This document shows, piece by piece, positions 33,642 to 41,830 of a stretch of DNA of 43,032 nt. The stretch is taken from positions 1-43,032 of the forward strand of contig NZ_JAIVFQ010000058.1 of NCBI RefSeq assembly GCF_020829495.1, read 5' to 3'. Numbering within the stretch: position 1 is the stretch's first letter; every line of letters starts with the position of its first letter. A program made the position numbers and the translations under genes. This stretch comes from Nostoc favosum CHAB5714. Lineage in GTDB: Bacteria; Cyanobacteriota; Cyanobacteriia; Cyanobacteriales; Nostocaceae. Below the pieces are notes generated by a model. It did no database searches and was not told where the DNA came from. It was given only the letters and a program-made list of their open reading frames with translations.

Positions 33642-34625
33642 ATGACCTCTGAACAGATAATTAGGCGTTCCGACATATTAAATACCCAGGTGATTACCCG
33701 CGACAACGGCAAGCGGCTAGGCATCATCAGTCAAGTCTGGGTTGATATTGATCAACGAGAGGTTGTGGCTCTTGGTTTGCGAGACAGCCTGATCTCTATT
33801 TCGGGCATACCGCGCTATATGTACCTCAACAACATCAGCCAGATTGGTGATGTCATCCTGGTTGATAACGAAGATGTAATAGAAGATATCGAAGTTGAAT
33901 CTCTGAGTAATCTGATTAACTGGGAAGTAATTACAGAAACAGGTGAAGTCTTAGGCAAGGTTCGGGGCTTCAAGTTCAACGGCGAAACCGGGAAGCTTAA
34001 CTCCATAGTCATTGCTTCTTTAGGATTGCCCCAAATTCCCGATCAATTTCTGAGTACTTACGAGTTCTCAGTAGATGAAATTGTCAGCACTGGCCCCAAT
34101 CGGTTGATTGTGTTTGAGGGAGCCGAAGAACGGGTAAACCAGTTGACAGTTGGTTTACTAGAGCGCCTGGGTATCGGCAAAGCCCCGTGGGAGCGCGATG
34201 CAGAAGAAGAATACGGCTATACTCCACCGCGCCAAGTTGCACCAGCTAATCAACTGCCTAGTGGAGTGCCATTACAGCCACCCAGGCAAAAAGTTCGCGC
34301 CCCCGAACCCGTAGCGCGAGAAGAGGAATGGACAGAAGACTATGTGGAAGAAGAAAGGCCACAGCGTCAGGTAATGAAGGCGCGGCAGTATGAATCTATT
34401 CAATACGAAGAAGATGAGGAAGAAGATAACTGGAGCGAGGCAACAGGCAGCGACAGGTATCAACAACCGCAGCCGCTAAAATATGAAGCCAAGCCTTATG
34501 TTGATGAATACGATGATTATGACGATGTAGAAGGCGATGCTTGGGAAGATGCGCCGAAGCCTGTGAATATTCCCAAGAAAGTCAAGGAAAGACAGCCAGA
34601 ATACGAAGAAGAAGGCGGATATTAA
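33642..34625 (+). CDS. PRC-barrel domain protein with acidic tail
   Basis: About 327 residues from ATG 33642. Two PRC-barrel-like domains stand in tandem (about 8-75, NTQVITRDNGKRLGIISQVW; and about 85-160, LINWEVITETGEVLGKVRGF). A third part is disordered, rich in Pro, Gln, Glu, Asp and Tyr (about 190-327, with runs such as YEEDEEEDNWSE). PRC barrels occur in RimM and photosynthetic reaction-centre H subunits and mediate binding; the role here is unknown. The frame opens at 33618 with TTG, but the ATG eight codons later is the likelier start. It follows smc by about 60 bases and ends in its own terminator. Confidence 0.8.
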   Translation: MTSEQIIRRSDILNTQVITRDNGKRLGIISQVWVDIDQREVVALGLRDSLISISGIPRYMYLNNISQIGDVILVDNEDVIEDIEVESLSNLINWEVITETGEVLGKVRGFKFNGETGKLNSIVIASLGLPQIPDQFLSTYEFSVDEIVSTGPNRLIVFEGAEERVNQLTVGLLERLGIGKAPWERDAEEEYGYTPPRQVAPANQLPSGVPLQPPRQKVRAPEPVAREEEWTEDYVEEERPQRQVMKARQYESIQYEEDEEEDNWSEATGSDRYQQPQPLKYEAKPYVDEYDDYDDVEGDAWEDAPKPVNIPKKVKERQPEYEEEGGY

Positions 34626-34686
34626 TTCGTAATTCGTAATGACGCTCCTACGTCGCTAACGCTGCGCTAACGTAATTCGTAATTCA
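34624..34686. repeat. aattcgt heptamer repeats with inserted segment
   Basis: Copies of aattcgt directly after the PRC-barrel gene stop at 34624-34640 and 34671-34686 flank gacgctcctacgtcgctaac-type sequence, a common cyanobacterial repeat fragment. Other aattcgt loci are at 27858-27997 and 39361-39395. Confidence 0.65.
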
Positions 34687-34720
34687 ACCGGAAAATTAGG
34701 AAGTATTTTAAGATTAATTC

Positions 34721-34758
34721 AGCCCTCTCCTTACTTACAAGGATAGGGCTAATTTTTT
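34721..34758 (+). terminator. terminator after the PRC-barrel gene
   Basis: agccct.tcctt pairs with aagga.agggct (34721-34750), followed by aatttttt. The remaining gap to 35029 holds a repeat-like gtgttagcgacagcgtaacg segment and no gene. Confidence 0.8.
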
Positions 34759-35029
34759 AGAACGCAGTAGGGTGTAGGGTGTGTTAGCGACAGCGTAACG
34801 CACCGTCTAAACTAGAGGGTAATTTGAGTAAGATTATCTTGTTGCTTGATATGTAGTGAGCTGTTGAAATACTCTTCTAGTTTCATAAAGCAAGACCCCT
34901 CGAATGAACATTCCACTTCAATCATAGAAGAACGCTAAAACAGTTTGTAACTAATTAGTTAAGTGTTCAGAAACTCACCAAAAACTGCTAGCGTCAAACA
35001 AAGTAAAATATCGTTGTGGATCTTCGAGC

Positions 35030-36754
35030 TTGAAAACGCGTTCTAATTACTGGCAACTGCTGCCTTATATCCGACTCCAGTGGCGAACCATCACCAAGGG
35101 ACTTATTGGTATCTTGGGATACGTGCTGGCGACATTAGTGTTGATAAATCTTGCCGGGAAATTGGCAACTCCCTTTGCCCAAGGTAATGTAGTAGCGATC
35201 GCTCAAATAACTGGCAGCTGTGCTTTAGTATTTCTTGTTAGAGGCTTGTTTCAGTCTATACAAGATATGTACATGGCAAAAGCTGCTTTGAGAGTTGCTT
35301 TTCATCTCCGTCAGCAAGTCTACGCACATCTTCAAAAGCTAAATCTCAGCTATTTTGAAACGGCAAAAGCAGGTGATTTATCTTACCGCCTCACCGAAGA
35401 TGTTGACCGCGTTGGCGAAGTGGTAAATAAAGTATTTCACGACTTTATCCCCTGCATTTTGCAGTTGCTAGCAATTCCGATTTACATGATTTATCTGAAT
35501 TGGCAACTCACATTAGCAACGGTGATAGTTGCACCGTTGATGGGTATTTTAGTTGGCTGGTTTGGTGAACGGTTACGCAAATATTCCTTAAAAAGTCAAA
35601 ATCGCGTGTCGGGTTTATCAGCCATCCTCGCGGAAGTTTTCAACGGTATTCGTTTGGTACAGGCTTTTGCTGCCGAAAATTACGAAATCGCCCGCTTTGG
35701 CCATGAAGCAGAACGCAGTCTCAAAGCAAAATACTCAGCCGAACGCCTGAAAGCGATTCAGATTCCCATTGTCGGATTTCTGGAAGCTTTAAGTGCATTA
35801 TCGTTACTGATTGTGGGAGCGTGGCAAATTTCCCAAGGTAACTTAACAGTGGCGAATTTTTTCAGTTATTTGGCGGCGGCGGCGCTGTTAATTGATCCCA
35901 TTGGTCATACTACTAACAACTACAACGAATTTAAGCAGGGTGAAGCATCTGTTGACCGCGTTTTTGAATTGATGGCAATTCAGCCGACAGTGATAGAAAA
36001 GGTAAATGCGATCGCTCTCCCCCCAGTCAAAGGCAAAGTAGAATATCGTCATATTTCCTTCGCCTATAAACCAGGTGAACCTGTATTAAAAGATATCAGT
36101 TTATTAGTATCGCCAGGCGAAGCGATCGCTCTTGTGGGTGCTTCTGGTGCTGGTAAAACCACATTTGTCAATCTTCTCCCCCGTTTTTACGACCCCGAAG
36201 TTGGTGAAATATTAATTGACGGTGTTGATATTCGAGATGTCAAGCTGCATAGTCTGCGGCGACAAATTGGGATTGTTCCTCAAGAAACCATCATGTTTTC
36301 CGGGACAATTGCCCAAAATATCGCTTTTGGACAAGATGTTTTTGATATGGAAGCAGTTAAAGAGGCGGCGAAAATTGCTAATGCCGATCAGTTTATTAGC
36401 CAACTGCCAGAAGGTTATCAAACTTGGGTGGGTGAACGTGGGGTAAACTTATCTGGTGGACAAAGACAAAGAATTGCGATCGCTCGTGCTGTTCTGCTCA
36501 ATCCCCAAATATTGATTCTCGATGAAGCGACATCAGCATTAGATTCTGAGTCAGAAGCGCTGGTACAGGAAGCCCTGGAAAGATTGATGGAAAAACGGAC
36601 AGTATTTATTATTGCTCACCGTTTATCGACAGTTAGGAGGTGCGATCGTATTTTAGTTCTCGAACAAGGTCAAATTGTCGAATCGGGAACCCATGAAGAA
36701 TTATTAGCCTTAGAACGTCGCTATGCGCGGTTTTATGCCCAGCAGTTTAGTTAG
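35030..36754 (+). CDS. MsbA-type ABC exporter (fused permease and ATPase)
   Basis: A 574-aa half-transporter. An N-terminal six-helix membrane domain (to about 310) is followed by a nucleotide-binding domain with Walker A GASGAGKTT (about 370-378), Q loop IVPQETIMFSGTI, signature LSGGQRQR (about 474-481), Walker B ILILDEATSALD and switch IIAHRLSTV. All motifs are intact, so it should work as a homodimer. The family exports lipids, polysaccharide precursors or drugs; heterocyst HepA is a relative of this type, but nothing here shows that role. The start is TTG at 35030, with a weak ribosome site, because no in-frame ATG lies before the membrane domain. Confidence 0.9.
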   Translation: MKTRSNYWQLLPYIRLQWRTITKGLIGILGYVLATLVLINLAGKLATPFAQGNVVAIAQITGSCALVFLVRGLFQSIQDMYMAKAALRVAFHLRQQVYAHLQKLNLSYFETAKAGDLSYRLTEDVDRVGEVVNKVFHDFIPCILQLLAIPIYMIYLNWQLTLATVIVAPLMGILVGWFGERLRKYSLKSQNRVSGLSAILAEVFNGIRLVQAFAAENYEIARFGHEAERSLKAKYSAERLKAIQIPIVGFLEALSALSLLIVGAWQISQGNLTVANFFSYLAAAALLIDPIGHTTNNYNEFKQGEASVDRVFELMAIQPTVIEKVNAIALPPVKGKVEYRHISFAYKPGEPVLKDISLLVSPGEAIALVGASGAGKTTFVNLLPRFYDPEVGEILIDGVDIRDVKLHSLRRQIGIVPQETIMFSGTIAQNIAFGQDVFDMEAVKEAAKIANADQFISQLPEGYQTWVGERGVNLSGGQRQRIAIARAVLLNPQILILDEATSALDSESEALVQEALERLMEKRTVFIIAHRLSTVRRCDRILVLEQGQIVESGTHEELLALERRYARFYAQQFS

Positions 36755-36775
36755 CCAGATTAAATATAATGCTCA

Positions 36776-36913
36776 TAGGACTTACGCACAGGTAACGGAA
36801 AACGAACCACAGAGGGCGCAGAGAAGCCAGTGCGTTGGGCGGGTTCCCCGACTTGAAGCAACTGGCGCGTCACGGAGGAATGAGAGTTTGAGAGGGTTTT
36901 TGCGTAAGTCCTA
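36776..36913. mobile_element. MITE-like element with TIR taggacttacgca (copy 2)
   Basis: taggacttacgca at 36776-36788 is answered by tgcgtaagtccta at 36901-36913, the same perfect termini as at 2244-2437. The 138-bp interior differs and contains a reversed ctctgcg..ggttcg repeat at 36797-36826. It has no coding capacity of its own. Confidence 0.7.
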
Positions 36914-36960
36914 GCTCATTAGCTTATTACCCACATCTGACAATCCCCGCTTCGTTGCTA

Positions 36961-37083
36961 TCCCGCCTCGGAATAGAATTCCAAGGCTAATAGCGAAAGT
37001 CCTCTAAAGCGGACTGAGTAGTTGATTTTAGTCCACTTGAGTGGACTTAAGCTATCAGCCTGGAACTTCAGTTCCGGGCGGGA
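36961..37083. repeat. long imperfect stem-loop element
   Basis: The roughly 55-base left arm (36961-37015, tcccgcctcggaa...aaagcggact) is nearly complementary to the right arm (37030-37083, agtccacttgagtggact...gttccgggcggga), with a 14-base loop. Smaller palindromes sit within the right arm (agtccacttgagtggact). It occupies the gap between the ABC exporter and selO. Confidence 0.7.
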
Positions 37084-37112
37084 TGTCTGTAAACACGACT
37101 ATTTAACTTTGA

Positions 37113-38570
37113 CTACCCCCTAGACTGAATTGCCTTAATTAAGTCATAAAAAGGTTGCCAATTATCTTCCTGAGCAATTGGTTCCCAAATAGATTCAATC
37201 ACAGGTCTTAATAATGCCGTTTTGGGATTATGAACAGCTAGAGTTTGAGCAATTACATCGGTGCTATCGCTATCAAAATCATTCAAAATTTTATGATACA
37301 GTATGCACCAATCATCAAAAACTCCTGACGCACCCGGTACTGGCACAATATCTGAATTATTTAGCACAAAACCTGGATCATCTCGCCATTTAGATGAAAA
37401 AGTCCGAGCCATTTCATCAAAAAACTGGTGATAACCAACTTGGCTATCTTTCAAAAATTCAACCGTTAGATTCAACAGTTCCCCAGCTTCTGGATGTGGC
37501 AAATCCTCAAAACCTAACTTTTTCAACATCAAAGAACTGTATTCAGCTTGATAATACTCAGCAAACATTGCTAATCCAGCTTCCATTTCGTCTTTATCGA
37601 TAATCGCCTTTAAAGGTTCCTGAAGCATTTGTAAATTCAACTGACAAATACTTGGTTGATTACCGTAACAGTAGCGTCCATAATAGTCAAAATATGCAGC
37701 TATAAAGGATGGGTTATAAGTTGGGATAAACGCATAAGGTCCATAGTCAAAACTCTCTCCCGTAATCGACATATTGTCAGTATTTAGGACTGCATGACAA
37801 AAGCCAGCCGCCATCCACTGCGCTACTAGTTCTGCAACTCGTTTCACTAATTCGGCGTAAAACAAGACATATTTATTTTGTTCAGCATTTAAGTGTCGAT
37901 AATACTGCTCAATTACGTGGTCTAATAACTTCTTAGTTAAATCTGGACGCTGGAAATAATGCAGTCGCTCAAAAGTGCCAAACCGAATATGAGAACTGCT
38001 CATTCTAATCATCACACATGAGCGGGTAGGCGAAGGTTCATCGCCTCGCCAGAGGGGTAAACCTGTTTCAATCATGCTCAGACAGCGCGAGGTACGTACA
38101 CCCAATTGGTGTAGTGCTTCCGCAGCCAGAACTTCCCGCACCCCACCTTTGAGCGTCAGCATACCATCGCCACCACGGGAGTAAGGTGTTCTTCCAGAAC
38201 CTTTTGTGCCAAAATCGTACAATTCGCCATCAGTGGCGCGTACTTGTCCGTAGAGGAAGCCTCTACCATCACCTAACTGTCTGTTATATTCACCAAATTG
38301 ATAGCCGTGGTAACGTAGTGCCAACAAGGGTTTACGCCCCTGAAATTTGCCAAAGGCTGTGATAAAATCTTCATCTTTGACTAGTTGGGGGTCTAAACCC
38401 AAGCGGGGTAGTAGTGCATCGTTACGCCAACGCAAGAGGTGTTGAGGAAATTCCTCTGCTGCAACCTCGTCGTAGTAGTCGTCGCCTAGAGATTCCAAGG
38501 CGCTTTCGTAGTTGAGGGAGAGAAAAGGATTGCTAGAATTTTTGTAGTTTGGAGTTTCAGCCAGAGTCAT
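37113..38570 (-). CDS. selO: SelO (YdiU/UPF0061) protein AMPylase
   Basis: About 485 residues from ATG 38570. The pseudokinase-like SelO family transfers AMP from ATP to Ser/Thr/Tyr of proteins and is linked to redox stress. Hallmarks are GRGFLYGQVRATDGELYDFG then TKGSGRTPYSRGGDG, the metal-binding HAVLNTDNMSITGESFDYGP, and GRYCYGNQPSICQLNL. Length is normal for bacterial members. The C-terminus lacks the selenocysteine/Cys motif of some orthologues. The frame opens at 38579 with TTG; the ATG three codons later is preferred. It is divergent from the SMI1/KNR4 gene. Confidence 0.93.
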   Translation of the reverse strand: MTLAETPNYKNSSNPFLSLNYESALESLGDDYYDEVAAEEFPQHLLRWRNDALLPRLGLDPQLVKDEDFITAFGKFQGRKPLLALRYHGYQFGEYNRQLGDGRGFLYGQVRATDGELYDFGTKGSGRTPYSRGGDGMLTLKGGVREVLAAEALHQLGVRTSRCLSMIETGLPLWRGDEPSPTRSCVMIRMSSSHIRFGTFERLHYFQRPDLTKKLLDHVIEQYYRHLNAEQNKYVLFYAELVKRVAELVAQWMAAGFCHAVLNTDNMSITGESFDYGPYAFIPTYNPSFIAAYFDYYGRYCYGNQPSICQLNLQMLQEPLKAIIDKDEMEAGLAMFAEYYQAEYSSLMLKKLGFEDLPHPEAGELLNLTVEFLKDSQVGYHQFFDEMARTFSSKWRDDPGFVLNNSDIVPVPGASGVFDDWCILYHKILNDFDSDSTDVIAQTLAVHNPKTALLRPVIESIWEPIAQEDNWQPFYDLIKAIQSRG

Positions 38571-38692
38571 TACGAGCAAAGCTTAATTCATTCTTCCCTT
38601 AATACTACCTCTGGCTTTGGCATCAGCATAGACGCAAAAAGCGACCCATATCTAAAATATGGCAGCGCCCCCATCAAAATCTAGACCGCATA

Positions 38693-39364
38693 ATGGATAA
38701 AGTTTTGCAATTAAAGAAAAATTTAACTCAATTAGCTATTTTAGACGCTACATTTGAGGTTTTTGGCTCAGAATCACACCAATATCAATTCAAACCTTGC
38801 TTGAGTGACAAGGATATTCAAGTGTTTGAATCTAGATACAATATTACGCTACCAAGTGAATATCGAAACTTTCTCTTAGAAATTGGTAATGGTGGTGCGG
38901 GGCCAGGATACGGCTTATCTGGACTATCAGGAATTGAATCTGAAGATGTCATTCCAGAAAAAGTATACCCAGAGAACTATGAAATTCTTTCTAAACCATT
39001 TCCCTTGAGAGAAGCATGGAATGATTTGGATTTAATTGTCAAGAATAATACGGGTTTGGTTCCCAACAATGATGACTACTTCGACGATAAATTTATCCAG
39101 GGTACTCTCACCATTACAAATTATGGTTGTGGAATTTATGCGATGTTAGTCGTTACTGGGGAGCAGTCAGGAAAAATCTGGATAGATGACCGTACTAATG
39201 ATAATGGGATATATCCTGCTTCTTTGAGTTTTTGTCATGCTTTCCATGACATCAACCCTGATGATTCTTATCCAAATAGCAATGAGGAGCAGCCTTTAAG
39301 TTTTTATGATTGGTATGAAGACTGGCTCAACCGAAGTTTGGAGCAAATACGTCAGTCTTTGTAA
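38693..39364 (+). CDS. SMI1/KNR4 (SUKH) family protein
   Basis: A 223-aa protein with a SUKH fold: LSDKDIQVFESRYNITLPSE, then YRNFLLEIGNGGAGPGYGL, and a C-terminal CGIYAMLVVTGEQSGKIWID. In bacteria these are frequently immunity proteins against nuclease toxins of contact-dependent systems, but many stand alone. No toxin gene is adjacent, so the role is open. It is soluble with no signal peptide. Confidence 0.83.
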   Translation: MDKVLQLKKNLTQLAILDATFEVFGSESHQYQFKPCLSDKDIQVFESRYNITLPSEYRNFLLEIGNGGAGPGYGLSGLSGIESEDVIPEKVYPENYEILSKPFPLREAWNDLDLIVKNNTGLVPNNDDYFDDKFIQGTLTITNYGCGIYAMLVVTGEQSGKIWIDDRTNDNGIYPASLSFCHAFHDINPDDSYPNSNEEQPLSFYDWYEDWLNRSLEQIRQSL

Positions 39365-39395
39365 TTCGTAATTCGTAATTCGTAATTTGTAATTT
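39361..39395. repeat. aattcgt heptamer repeat
   Basis: gtaattcgtaattcgtaatt continuing cgtaatttgtaattt, starting within the last codons of the SMI1/KNR4 gene. It is the same unit as at 27858 and 34624. Confidence 0.75.
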
Positions 39396-39482
39396 TAGGC
39401 GAAACACTACACCATAATGAAAAATATATGAGCTAGAGTTAGTTCGGAATTTATAAATCTAATAATTCAATTAAGAATTGTT

Positions 39483-40058
39483 TTAAAATTTAGGTACTTG
39501 CCAATTAGGATTGATCAGACTTGTCATAATATGATCTTCCCATTGCCCATTAATTAACAAATAATCTCTAGCATATCCTTCAATAACAAAACCTAGTCTT
39601 TTGAGTACATTGCCACTGCGCCGATTGTGAGGCATATAATTAGCCATGACTCGGTGAAAATTTAACTCTTCAAAAAGATATTGAATAGCGGCTTTTAGCC
39701 CTTCTGTCATATATCCTTTACCTTGTTTACTTTCAGCAAGGCTATATCCCACATAGCAAAAATGAGCGGCTCCTCGGACAAAATTACTAAAATTTACAGT
39801 TCCAATAATTACGGTAGGATTTTTTTTGGTAAAAATAAATAACTTTAACGATTGACCATTAATAAATTCCAGAAAATTGTTCTCTATCTGATACTGCCAA
39901 TACTCTTGGGTGAAAAAACCATCAGCCCAAAGAGGGTAAAATGGAGTGAGATAGGTTTTGTTATGAATGAAGTATTTGAGAATTTGGGGTATATCTTCAT
40001 GGATAGCCGCTCGTAAGAACAGGCGATCGCTTGTAATTAGTGGCAGTTCGGATATCAT
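39483..40058 (-). CDS. GNAT acetyltransferase, RimJ/RimL type
   Basis: A 191-aa GNAT protein. The N-terminal LITSDRLFLRAAIHEDIPQI is typical of the RimJ/RimL group. The acetyl-CoA loop is ESKQGKGYMTEGLKAAIQYL (Q/R-x-x-G-x-G/M, about 109-120). The C-terminal NRRSGNVLKRLGFVIEGYAR and LINGQWEDHIMTSL are also characteristic. It is probably a ribosomal-protein or small-molecule N-acetyltransferase. It is only distantly similar to the GNAT at 7077. Confidence 0.88.
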   Translation of the reverse strand: MISELPLITSDRLFLRAAIHEDIPQILKYFIHNKTYLTPFYPLWADGFFTQEYWQYQIENNFLEFINGQSLKLFIFTKKNPTVIIGTVNFSNFVRGAAHFCYVGYSLAESKQGKGYMTEGLKAAIQYLFEELNFHRVMANYMPHNRRSGNVLKRLGFVIEGYARDYLLINGQWEDHIMTSLINPNWQVPKF

Positions 40059-40223
40059 AAATTACTTAATCGGCGCGATCTCTTCCTAAAACATTCTCTA
40101 GATTTTGTAAATTCTCTCATACCGGGGTTTAGCAGCAGTGAGATGAGTTGTATTATTATGTTCCAATTTGGATAATCAGTGGTGTAGGTATGGGTTCTTT
40201 GGCGAAAACGTCATGCTTTCGCT

Positions 40224-40355
40224 TTAGTTGCAACAGATAGGCTGAGTATTTTGGCTGGTAATCTGCCATTCAACCAAAATCTTGATAAGCTGATGTCTAA
40301 TATCTAGAGCCAAAGGATTGAGAGCCAATGGGTGACAAAGCATAGTGCGCGGCAT
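40224..40355 (-). pseudogene. possible 3' gene remnant
   Basis: A 43-codon frame from ATG 40355 reads MPRTMLCHPLALNPLALDIR then HQLIKILVEWQITSQ.., and the frame stays open a further 40 bases upstream (CGTAFGQSDFIEV) to a TGA. The composition looks protein-like, but no family is recognised and no ribosome site is present. It could be the C-terminal remnant of a gene broken before or by the nearby tnpB insertion. Confidence 0.28.
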
Positions 40356-40473
40356 AACTTCGATAAAATCGCTTTGCCCAAACGCTGTACCGCAGGAAAT
40401 TCAACCAAAAGCCAGCTCAAGATTTAACCCAGTCTACAAGAAGGATAATTAACAGCAACCAATAAGCTAACAA

Positions 40474-40608
40474 TTACTCACTTTTCCTCACTTTCCTTGA
40501 CAGCCCAGGAATAAACTTACGTAACACATCAGTCTTACTCCTTGATGAATGCTTGCAGTATGCTTCAAGGACTTGTAGTTCTTGGTCTGGAATCCTGATT
40601 GTTAGCAA
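40474..40608 (-). CDS. 44-aa ribbon-helix-helix (CopG-like) protein divergent from tnpB
   Basis: From TTG 40608 to TAA 40474-40476 the peptide reads MLTIRIPDQELQVLEAYCKH then SSRSKTDVLRKFIPGLSRKV. The strand TIRIPD, the helix EAYCK and the SRSKTDVLRKF second helix are the classical ribbon-helix-helix pattern of short DNA-binding proteins. An in-frame stop immediately precedes the start codons, so the 5' end is fixed to ATA/TTG. It is divergent from tnpB, with 43 bases between the start codons, so it could bind the shared promoter region and regulate the transposon. No strong ribosome site is seen. Confidence 0.6.
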   Translation of the reverse strand: MLTIRIPDQELQVLEAYCKHSSRSKTDVLRKFIPGLSRKVRKSE

Positions 40609-40651
40609 TATTCATCTAGCATTGTATGGCATTTGTCTGTAGAATAATTCT

Positions 40652-41830
40652 ATGATAATAGGATTTAAAACAGAACTAAAGCTCAACAATAAACAGCGCA
40701 CAGAATTACTAAAGCACTGTGGCGTAGCCCGTCATGCGTGGAATTGGGGGCTAGCTTTAACCAAGCAGATACTAGACCACAACAAATCAAACCCAGAGGG
40801 AAAGATTAAATTTCCCTCCGCTATTGATTTGCACAAATGGTTGGTGGCTTTGGTTAAGCCGCAAAACCCCTGGTACTTTGAATCATCAAAGTGTGCGCCA
40901 CAGTATGCATTACGTAATTTGCGAACAGCTTGGGATAGGTGCTTTAAAAAAGTGTCTGGCGTTCCTAAGTTTAAGAAGAAAGGGCAGAGTGACTCATTTG
41001 AATTAGACGGAAAAATCTGGATTCGGGGGACTGGCAAGATTCAGCTTCCTCGGTTAGGGGTACTCAAGACCTATGAGAACTTACCGCAAGTTCAGCCAAA
41101 ATCTGTCACTATCAGTCGCACTGCTAATCGCTGGTATATCTCATTTCGGATTGAGGTAGAACCAACTAATACACCTAAAGCTGTTGACGTTATTGGTGTT
41201 GATCTCGGCGTTAAGTCCCTTGCCACGCTCTCAACTGGAGAAGTGTTTGACGGCGCGAAATCATACCGCAAACTGGAGGCAAAACTGTCTCGACTTCAAT
41301 GGCTAAACCGTCATAAACAAATCGGTTCAGTTAATTTCAAGAAAGCACAAATTAAGATTGCACGACTGCACCAACGTATTGCTGAGATCCGCGCATATTC
41401 ATTGCATAAACTCACTACTTATCTAGCCAAGAACCACAGCGTGATAGTGATTGAGAATTTAAATGTGTCGGGAATGATGGCAAATCATAGGCTATCTAAA
41501 GCGATCGCTGATATGGGATTTTATGAGTTTCGTCGTCAGCTAGAGTACAAAACCAATCTCTATGGAAGTGAATTGGTAGTTGTGGATAGGTTTTACCCCA
41601 GCAGTAAGACTTGTTCTAGATGTGGAGTGAAGAAAGAATCTCTTGCGCTCAGTGAACGTATTTTTAAATGCGAATACTGCTCTTTTGAATGTGAGAGAGA
41701 TTTAAATGCGTCAATCAATTTGAAAAACACGGCGAGTCACGTCGTGTCAGCCTGTGGATCGGGTGAAGCCGACTTCTCCGAGGTGAAGCAGGAAGATTTC
41801 AGTTTGTTAGCAAACGTTAGTAAATTATGA
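40652..41830 (+). CDS. tnpB: TnpB-type RNA-guided nuclease (IS200/IS605, IS1341-like)
   Basis: A 392-aa TnpB. The N-terminal helix-turn-helix-like region starts GFKTELKLNNKQRTELLKHC. The RuvC-like catalytic residues are Asp184 (IGVDLGVKSLATL), Glu268 (VIVIENLNVSG) and Asp350 (ERDLNASINL). The zinc ribbon cysteines are 321, 324, 340 and 343 (CSRCG..CEYC). All are present, so the nuclease may be active. TnpB cuts DNA guided by an omega RNA that overlaps the end of its gene. No tnpA is nearby, so this is a solo element. Its stop codon overlaps the bioB start (ATGA), and a 44-aa RHH gene is divergent upstream. Confidence 0.93.
   Translation: MIIGFKTELKLNNKQRTELLKHCGVARHAWNWGLALTKQILDHNKSNPEGKIKFPSAIDLHKWLVALVKPQNPWYFESSKCAPQYALRNLRTAWDRCFKKVSGVPKFKKKGQSDSFELDGKIWIRGTGKIQLPRLGVLKTYENLPQVQPKSVTISRTANRWYISFRIEVEPTNTPKAVDVIGVDLGVKSLATLSTGEVFDGAKSYRKLEAKLSRLQWLNRHKQIGSVNFKKAQIKIARLHQRIAEIRAYSLHKLTTYLAKNHSVIVIENLNVSGMMANHRLSKAIADMGFYEFRRQLEYKTNLYGSELVVVDRFYPSSKTCSRCGVKKESLALSERIFKCEYCSFECERDLNASINLKNTASHVVSACGSGEADFSEVKQEDFSLLANVSKL
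41802..41815 (+). ncRNA. right-end hairpin / possible omega-RNA scaffold end
   Basis: gtttg ttag caaac forms a perfect five-base-pair hairpin 11 bases before the bioB ATG. Upstream in the tnpB tail are further foldable segments (aacacggcg/cgtcgtgt at about 41729-41750; gaag/cttc at about 41764-41776). In known IS200/IS605 elements the omega RNA and right end occupy this region. Boundaries are inferred. Confidence 0.4.

Noticed and set aside
36723..36914. 63-aa ORF spanning the end of the ABC exporter and the repeat
   Set aside because: It starts inside the exporter gene in another frame and runs through the MITE-like element; a repeat-driven frame.
40059..40473. tnpA gene partnering tnpB
   Set aside because: No frame with the Y1 transposase HUH motif is seen; only a possible unrelated gene remnant.
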